Of a stretch of DNA of 64,000 nucleotides, positions 57,614 through 64,000 are shown in pieces. Position 1 is the stretch's first letter. Every line of letters starts with the position of its first letter. A model generated the notes under the pieces. The model ran no database searches. It was given only the letters and a program-made list of their open reading frames with translations, and had not been told where the DNA came from. The stretch comes from Macrostomum hystrix (lineage: Eukaryota; Platyhelminthes; Macrostomidae). The translations under genes and the position numbers were made by a program. The stretch covers positions 9,589,001-9,653,000 of the forward strand of contig CATNEN010000025.1 of the NCBI GenBank assembly GCA_950097015.1. Reading direction: 5' to 3'.

Positions 57614-58173
57614 GTCACTCTGCACCTACTTTTGTGTGGGTGCTGTGAAGCGTTAAGTTTAAGAACGCTAAAATTAATACCAGTAAGCCCAAAGTTTGGA
57701 CACATATTTCTTTCAACTAGCAAAATATTTACAGGTCACTTTGCACATGCAATTCAATGTGCTGTGAAGCGCTACATTTTAAAGCGCTATGAGCCCATGT
57801 GTCAGCCTTCTCGCGGCGGACTCGTTGAGCGCGAATAAAATCTGCTAATTACCGTGCTCTGCCAATCTTACCGTGCATGTTTGCACTATCCAGCGGACTG
57901 GCAGTGTACTTACGTTAGCTGTTTTTATTCGTGGGACTAATGACACTATTAAATTCGTTCATTTATCAGCTTTTCCGTTCAATTCCGTTTTATTATTATT
58001 ATATAGCTCACAGTTTCATTGTCTGTCAAATAAATGGAGGGGCTCCTAAACAGTGTTTCTCGTTCTTATTTTTTCATTGCTTGCCGTGCCTGATAAACAT
58101 GTTTTCCTTTTTTAGCATTTACATACTTGTGCCTATATACGTCACCGATTTCAGCGAAACGCAGGCAACTTAA
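57614..58173 (+). promoter_or_regulatory. repeated non-coding module P2
   Basis: Nearly identical to P1 (for example GCTCTGCC for GCGCTGCC, TGTGCC for TGCGCC) but with one fewer 118-bp sub-repeat. It begins ATTACAGCAGGTCACT, 100 bases after the SET gene stop, and ends about 40 bases before the next ATG. Confidence 0.7.
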
Positions 58174-58215
58174 AAAAAACTTTAAACTTCAAACTGTAAA
58201 CACACAAAACTCATC

Positions 58216-58950
58216 ATGCCCAACAAACACGCGAAAGTGTCCTGTCTTGTCTGTTCCAATTGGACTGGTAGATCCTACATGCTTTGGAGGCATTGCGAGA
58301 AAAGGCACCCCGCTCTGGAGGATGACAGGATTCAGGCGATGATTGACTTCGCGAAGGCGACTTCAAAAGCGAAGCCGGTGTGTCTCTGTCCGATATGCGG
58401 GGCTCTGATTTCTCACCAAAGAGCGCATTTTAAGAGATGCCACGTACCTGAATATGGCTCTACATACCGCCGCAAAGCCCTCTCGGGTCGTGCGGCTGTC
58501 CTGAAATTACGCGAATCAGGTTCGCGGCGTGTAGCAGAACTTCACAAACTTGCTACAGAAGAAAAGCATCCACTCCAATACATGGAACTTGAGTTCGCTG
58601 CTAGTCAGCTATCTATTCTGGTTGAGATGTACAAGGATATCGGCGAGGTACAAATTACATCAGCAACTAGCCAAGAGACGAGTGCGTCAACAAAACTTCC
58701 CGCAGAACAGCAGCAGCAGGAAGAGCGCTGCAACTCTTCTGAAGGTGCTCCTAAAAGTCCTAAACCTACGCCAGAAACTCATCGAGTTCCAGCTAAAATC
58801 TGTCGAAACCCATTACCATTTGTGATTCCTCCAAGAGTCCCTTATTGCGTCAAACCCTTACCGCCTATTGTCTTGCGTAAATCTGCTACCAACTTGACCC
58901 GATATAACCCGAAAATTCCCACCTCGTCTCCCATAAAAATTGCTACCTGA
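58216..58950 (+). CDS. two-zinc-finger cargo protein
   Basis: A single-exon frame encodes 244 residues. Two fingers have ligands Cys10, Cys13, His26, His31 and Cys58, Cys61, His71, His76. The second has exactly the same residue numbers as in the SET protein upstream, and the sequence after it is similar in layout (RRKALSGRAAVLKLR against RRLNTLLTGQPAMRLA). The rest is a helix-prone linker, a Gln/Glu/Ser/Pro-rich stretch and a basic Pro-rich C-terminus with no catalytic motif. It most likely binds DNA or protein partners of the element. It is flanked by modules P2 and P3 and lies on the transposase strand. The family is not otherwise recognised. Confidence 0.75.
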   Translation: MPNKHAKVSCLVCSNWTGRSYMLWRHCEKRHPALEDDRIQAMIDFAKATSKAKPVCLCPICGALISHQRAHFKRCHVPEYGSTYRRKALSGRAAVLKLRESGSRRVAELHKLATEEKHPLQYMELEFAASQLSILVEMYKDIGEVQITSATSQETSASTKLPAEQQQQEERCNSSEGAPKSPKPTPETHRVPAKICRNPLPFVIPPRVPYCVKPLPPIVLRKSATNLTRYNPKIPTSSPIKIAT

Positions 58951-59030
58951 GGTCTTCCTGTTGGAACAAAATACCATACCACCCCTATCCCATGGAAAAA
59001 TTGGTATATCGACAGAGCCAATTACAGCAA

Positions 59031-59500
59031 GTCACTCTGCACCTACTTTTGTGTGGGTGCTGTGAAGCGTTAAGTTTAAGAGCGCTAAAATGAATACCAG
59101 TGAGGCCAAATTTTGGATACAATTCATTCAACTAGCAAAATATTTACAGGTCACTTTGCACATGCAATTCAATGTGCTGTGAAGCGCTACGTTTTAAAGC
59201 GCTATGAGCCCATGTGTCAGCCTTCTCGCGGCGGACTCGTTGAGCGCGAATAAAATCTGCTAATTACCGTGCGCTGCCAATCTTACCGTGCATGTTTGCA
59301 CTATCCAGCGGACTGGCAGTGTACTTACGTTAGCTGTTTTTATTCGTGGGACTAATGACACTATTAAATTCGTTCATTTATCAGCTTTTCCGTTCAATTC
59401 CGTTTTATTATTATTATATAGCTCACAGTTTCATTGTCTGTCAAATAAATGGAGGGGCTCCTAAACAGTGTTTCGCGTTTTCGTTTTTTAATTGCTTGTT
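59031..59500 (+). promoter_or_regulatory. repeated non-coding module P3, truncated
   Basis: It matches P2 from GTCACTCTGCACC through CCTAAACAGTGTTTC, then diverges before the acceptor-like tract. No intact gene follows. Confidence 0.7.
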
Positions 59501-60239
59501 TTTTAGATGCGCTTTCTTTCTGCTCATTAGTTGGCTGTGCAGGGAACAACTAGGACAAATGGAGATAGATGTGCATTTGAGAATAGACTGCCTGCTTTAT
59601 ACAATTATATGCATGGCAGATCAATGTCCTTATTAGCGTTTATATATTAGCGTTCACGCCTTCATTTAGGGTCTAGCTTTAATTGTCAACGTTTCAAACT
59701 TCAATCTCGAATAAATTTCAGGCCAGCATCACTTCCATTGAAAGTTGATGACACCTCCCAACATTGGGAGTTGGGAGGTGTCATCAACATTGGGATGACG
59801 TGCGCGATGTCAACATGATGACGTGCGCGAGCATTCAACACAATGGAAATGACGATCCATACAATTTTTTAGGCGGTGTTTCTGGTCTTTCAACCGTTGT
59901 GACCAATATTTGAAGAAGCATCTTGCTAACGATATTTTAGCTTTTATAACTATTTGCACAATTAAAGGTACGTGGCTACGCACTTCTACGCCTTTAGCCT
60001 TGTCTAATGTCATTTTTCAATTCCCTCCAGTCGTCCAAGGCGTTTTGTTGTTATGCGAACTCGGCCAATCTGACTTCATAATTGCTTCATATGCGTTCAT
60101 ATGCATACAAGTGTGAATGCTCATATGCGTGTGTACACCTTTCGTGTCTGCTTGCCTGCAATCCTACTTGTGCATGTATTTGACTTACCTATAGTCATTA
60201 CACTTAGCTAGAGTAATTTAGCCCAGGTGTGGCAACAAT
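59501..60239. other. region after P3, possible remnant or element end
   Basis: No gene is recognised; frames are under 100 codons. It contains the perfect hairpin at 59744-59788 and a direct repeat of ATGACGTGCGCGA at about 59795 and 59818. The right end of the KDZ unit may lie here, but no inverted partner was found upstream of the transposase. Confidence 0.4.
59744..59788. repeat. perfect 19-bp inverted repeat (hairpin)
   Basis: Arms GTTGATGACACCTCCCAAC and GTTGGGAGGTGTCATCAAC are exact reverse complements around a 7-base loop. They are followed by two copies of ATGACGTGCGCGA. Confidence 0.9.
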
Positions 60240-60885
60240 GGTCAGAGGAGAGCTAGAGTCAAACTGTTCAGAATATGTTCCGATGACTAAATTATTCAGT
60301 TTTCCCTGGTAGTCATGCAATTTCTTGGATGGTCAGAGGAGAGCTAGAGTCAAACTGTTCAGAATATGTTCCGATGACTAAATTATTCAGTTTTCCCTGG
60401 TAGTCATGCAATTTCTTCAATGGTCAGAGGAGAGCTAGAGTCAAACTGTTCAGAATATGTTCCGATGACTAAATTATTCAGTTTTCCCTGGTAGTCATGC
60501 AATTTCTTGGATGGTCAGAGGAGAGCTAGAGTCAAACTGTTCAGAATATGTTCCGATGACTAAATTATTCAGTTTTCCCTGGTAGTCATGCAATTTCTTC
60601 AATGGTCAGAGGAGGGCTAGAGTCAAACTGTTCAGAATATGTTCCGATGACTAAATTATTCAGTTTTCCCTGGTAGTCATGCAATTTCTTGGATGGTCAG
60701 AGGAGAGCTAGAGTCAAACTGTTCAGAATATGTTCCGATGACTAAATTATTCAGTTTTCCCTGGTAGTCATGCAATTTCTTGGATGGTCAGAGGAGAGCT
60801 AGAGTCAAACTGTTCAGAATATGTTCCGATGACTAAATTATTCAGTTTTCCCTGGTAGTCATGCAATTTCTTCAATGGTCGTGCT
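60240..60885. repeat. 91-bp tandem repeat, seven copies
   Basis: Copies start at 60240, 60331, 60422, 60513, 60604, 60695 and 60786 (GGTCAGAGGAGAGCTAGAGT), each exactly 91 bp. The two bases before ATGGTC alternate GG and CA over most of the array, so a 182-bp dimer is the amplified unit. Confidence 0.95.
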
Positions 60886-61235
60886 CCCTTGCAAACGAGC
60901 AGCGGAGTGAGAGGAGAGAGTTCTGAAGTTCTGAACGCGTTTGACAATGATAAAATATCAAACTCTAATACCTGCTTTCTTTATGCTCACTGTGCATGCA
61001 CTGTATGTGTTTTTACGTGAGGGTCTGTACTTTGTTCAATTAATGTTTCTGTCTAACTAGGACTTTTCACCAATTCTTTTCCGTGTCAATCTTCAGGGAA
61101 AATACATAAGCTAATTTATCAAAACATATCAGCGCATCTCATTGGCAAAAATTGTGCCGCACAGGCACGGCATAGGTGACCTGCTGCAAGGTATACTGAC
61201 TAAAATTATTATTATGTTATTATTATTACTTCTTT
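60886..61235. other. spacer
   Basis: No feature recognised between the two tandem arrays. Confidence 0.35.
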
Positions 61236-61239
61236 CTTG

Positions 61240-61515
61240 GAATCACAGGGTGAGGTGACAGAGAAGAGGGTGAGGTGACAGAGGAGAGAGTGGGGTGACA
61301 GAGAGGAGAGAGTGAGGGCACAGAGGAGAAAGTGAGGGCACAGAGGAGAAAGTGAGGGCACAGAGGAGAAAGTGAGGGCACAGAGGAGAAAGTGAGGGCA
61401 CAGAGGAGAAAGTGAGGGCACAGAGGAGAAAGTGAGGGCACAGAGTGGAGAAAGTGAGGGCACAAAGGAGAAAGTGAGGGCACAGAGTGGAGAAAGTGAG
61501 GGCACAGAGAGGAGA
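61240..61515. repeat. 20-bp minisatellite
   Basis: About 13 copies of ACAGAGGAGAAAGTGAGGGC with GTGAGGTGACAG variants at the left edge. Confidence 0.9.
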
Positions 61516-61632
61516 AAGTTAACTTTGATGAATTTCGATGGGATTTGATTCCCCGTATTCTGGGATAGACGTAGAAGCGATCCCTGTCGAAATCCGGGGT
61601 CAATAAGTAAGCCTGCGGCGTCGCATCACACA

Positions 61633-64000
61633 GACTATACTTAATTATTACTATTGTAGCCAGATTTATAAACTTGAACTGGAGCTTGTGGGCACCTATT
61701 GCCGTTTAGGAAAATTCAAGAAACCAACAATTGCAGTGCCACGCTTGGCCTCAACTACATGATTTTCGCACTACAAAGACTATACTTAATTACTATTGTA
61801 GCCCGATTTATAAACTTGAACTGGAGCTTGTGGGCACCTATTGCCGTTTAGGAAAATTCAAGAAACCAACAATTGCAGTGCCACGCTTGGCCTCAACTAC
61901 ATGATTTTCGCACTACAAAGACTATACTTAATTACTATTGTAGCCAGATTTATAAACTTGAACTGGAGCTTGTGGGCACCTATTGCCGTTTAGGAAAATT
62001 CAAGAAACCAACAATTGCAGTGCCACGCTTGGCCTCAACTACATGATTTTCGCACTACAAAGACTATACTTAATTACTATTGTAGCCAGATTTATAAACT
62101 TGAACTGGAGCTTGTGGGCACCTATTGCCGTTTAGGAAAATTCAAGAAACCAACAATTGCAGTGCCACGCTTGGCCTCAACTACATGATTTTCGCACTAC
62201 AAAGACTATACTTAATTACTATTGTAGCCAGATTTATAAACTTGAACTGGAGCTTGTGGGCACCTATTGCCGTTTAGGAAAATTCAAGAAACCAACAATT
62301 GCAGTGCCACGCTTGGCCTCAACTACATGATTTTCGCACTACAAAGACTATACTTAATTACTATTGTAGCCAGATTTATAAACTTGAACTGGAGCTTGTG
62401 GGCACCTATTGCCGTTTAGGAAAATTCAAGAAACCAACAATTGCAGTGCCACGCTTGGCCTCAACTACATGATTTTCGCACTACAAAGACTATACTTAAT
62501 TACTATTGTAGCCAGATTTATAAACTTGAACTGGAGCTTGTGGGCACCTATTGCCGTTTAGGAAAATTCAAGAAACCAACAATTGCAGTGCCACGCTTGG
62601 CCTCAACTACATGATTTTCGCACTACAAAGACTATACTTAATTACTATTGTAGCCAGATTTATAAACTTGAACTGGAGCTTGTGGGCACCTATTGCCGTT
62701 TAGGAAAATTCAAGAAACCAACAATTGCAGTGCCACGCTTGGCCTCAACTACATGATTTTCGCACTACAAAGACTATACTTAATTACTATTGTAGCCAGA
62801 TTTATAAACTTGAACTGGAGCTTGTGGGCACCTATTGCCGTTTAGGAAAATTCAAGAAACCAACAATTGCAGTGCCACGCTTGGCCTCAACTACATGATT
62901 TTCGCACTACAAAGACTATACTTAATTACTATTGTAGCCAGATTTATAAACTTGAACTGGAGCTTGTGGGCACCTATTGCCGTTTAGGAAAATTCAAGAA
63001 ACCAACAATTGGTGCCACGCTTGACCTCAACTACATGATTTTCGCACTTCAAAGACTATACTTAATTACTATTGTAGCCAGATTTATAAACTTGAACTGG
63101 AGCTTGTGGGCACCTATTGCCGTTTAGGAAAATTCAAGAAACCAACAATTGCAGTGCCACGCTTGGCCTCAACTACATGATTTTCGCACTACAAAGACTA
63201 TACTTAATTACTATTGTAGCCAGGTTTATAAACTTGAACTGGAGCTTGTGGGCACCTATTGCTGTTTAGGAAAATGCAAGAAACCAACAATTGGTGCCAC
63301 GCTTGACCTCAACTACATGATTTTCGCACTTCAAAGACTATACTTAATTACTATTGTAGCCAGATTTATAAACTTGAACTGGAGCTTGTGGGCACCTATT
63401 GCTGTTTAGGAAAATGCAAGAAACCAACAATTGGTGCCACGCTTGGCCTCAACTACATGATTTTCGCACTTCAAAGACTATACTTAATTACTATTGTAGC
63501 CAGATTTATAAACTTGAACTGGAGCTTGTGGGCACCTATTGCTGTTTAGGAAAATGCAAGAAACCAACAATTGGTGCCACGCTTGACCTCAACTACATGA
63601 TTTTCGCACTTCAAAGACTATACTTAATTACTATTGTAGCCAGATTTATAAACTTGAACTGGAGCTTGTGGGCACCTATTGCCGTTTAGGAAAATTCAAG
63701 AAACCAACAATTGCAGTGCCACGCTTGGCCTCAACTACATGATTTTCGCACTACAAAGACTATACTTAATTACTATTGTAGCCAGGTTTATAAACTTGAA
63801 CTGGAGCTTGTGGGCACCTATTGCTGTTTAGGAAAATGCAAGAAACCAACAATTGGTGCCACGCTTGACCTCAACTACATGATTTTCGCACTTCAAAGAC
63901 TATACTTAATTACTATTGTAGCCAGATTTATAAACTTGAACTGGAGCTTGTGGGCACCTATTGCCGTTTAGGAAAATTCAAGAAACCAACAATTGCAGTG
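61633..64000. repeat. 142-bp satellite DNA, continuing past the window
   Basis: About 17 copies of a unit with TATACTTAATTACTATTGTA, CTTGAACTGGAGCTTGTGGG and GGAAAATTCAAGAAACC. The first ten or so are nearly identical at 142 bp. From about 63010 a 139-bp variant (GGTGCCACGC without CAGT, GCTGTTTAGG for GCCGTTTAGG) alternates with it. The 86-codon frames seen in the variant zone depend on mixing the two unit lengths and are not genes. Confidence 0.95.

Noticed and set aside
61633-64000. Regularly repeated 142-bp units as a CRISPR-like array or tandem 86-codon genes
   Set aside because: The whole unit repeats with no variable spacers, so it is a satellite. The frames appear only where 142- and 139-bp units alternate.
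61633-64000. Hammerhead ribozyme in the satellite
   Set aside because: I looked for the CTGANGA and GAAA core in the unit and did not find a compatible arrangement.

Overview
The window is animal nuclear DNA. Host genes are split by short spliceosomal introns (GT..AG, with phases that close exactly), protein families are metazoan (PNPLA6/7 neuropathy target esterase, USP4/11/15 deubiquitinase, NAA10, cytochrome c1, a tetraspanin), and the intergenic DNA is AT-rich and full of SINEs, DNA transposons and more than twenty tandem arrays. GC-rich exons, poly-Q/A/G runs and extreme minisatellite load would suit a spiralian invertebrate, for example a free-living flatworm. That placement is inference; nothing here names the species.

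Layout. 0-0.43 kb: a possible last exon of a neuropeptide-like precursor. 0.9-2.0 kb: a 15-bp minisatellite. 3.1-6.0 kb: a three-exon tetraspanin on the minus strand with a long Pro/Gln-rich tail and a splice-site-bearing minisatellite in intron 1. 8.2-9.4 kb: the 3' end of an unrecognised minus-strand gene. 10.0-12.4 kb: a complete three-exon plus-strand gene for an unrecognised 718-residue protein. 14.2-25.2 kb: a nine-exon PNPLA6/7 gene (1508 residues) on the minus strand, most of whose introns are filled by different minisatellites. 27.9-30.7 kb: an intronless USP4/11/15-type gene (921 residues). 31-37 kb: gene-poor and apparently CpG-poor, with three inverted-repeat elements and a SINE. 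38.1-38.8 kb: NAA10 in two exons. 40.2-42.7 kb: CYC1 in three exons. 43.7-50.2 kb: SINEs, minisatellites and a 319-bp tandem triplet. 52.2-52.6 kb: a non-autonomous Merlin-type transposon with an 8-bp target duplication.

The most notable region is 53.2-59.5 kb. A complete KDZ-type (Kyakuja-Dileera-Zisupton) transposase gene is followed head-to-tail by two further intact genes. One encodes a two-zinc-finger protein fused to a KMT5A/SETD8-like SET methyltransferase domain. The other encodes a protein with the same two-finger layout but no SET domain. Nearly identical non-coding modules of about 450-670 bp follow each of the three genes, so the last one leads to no intact gene. I read this as a cassette-like transposon carrying a captured histone-methyltransferase domain and a putative DNA-binding partner. 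I know of no described KDZ element with this cargo, but I could not search.

The window ends in a 91-bp tandem repeat, a 20-bp minisatellite and a 142-bp satellite that runs off the right edge.
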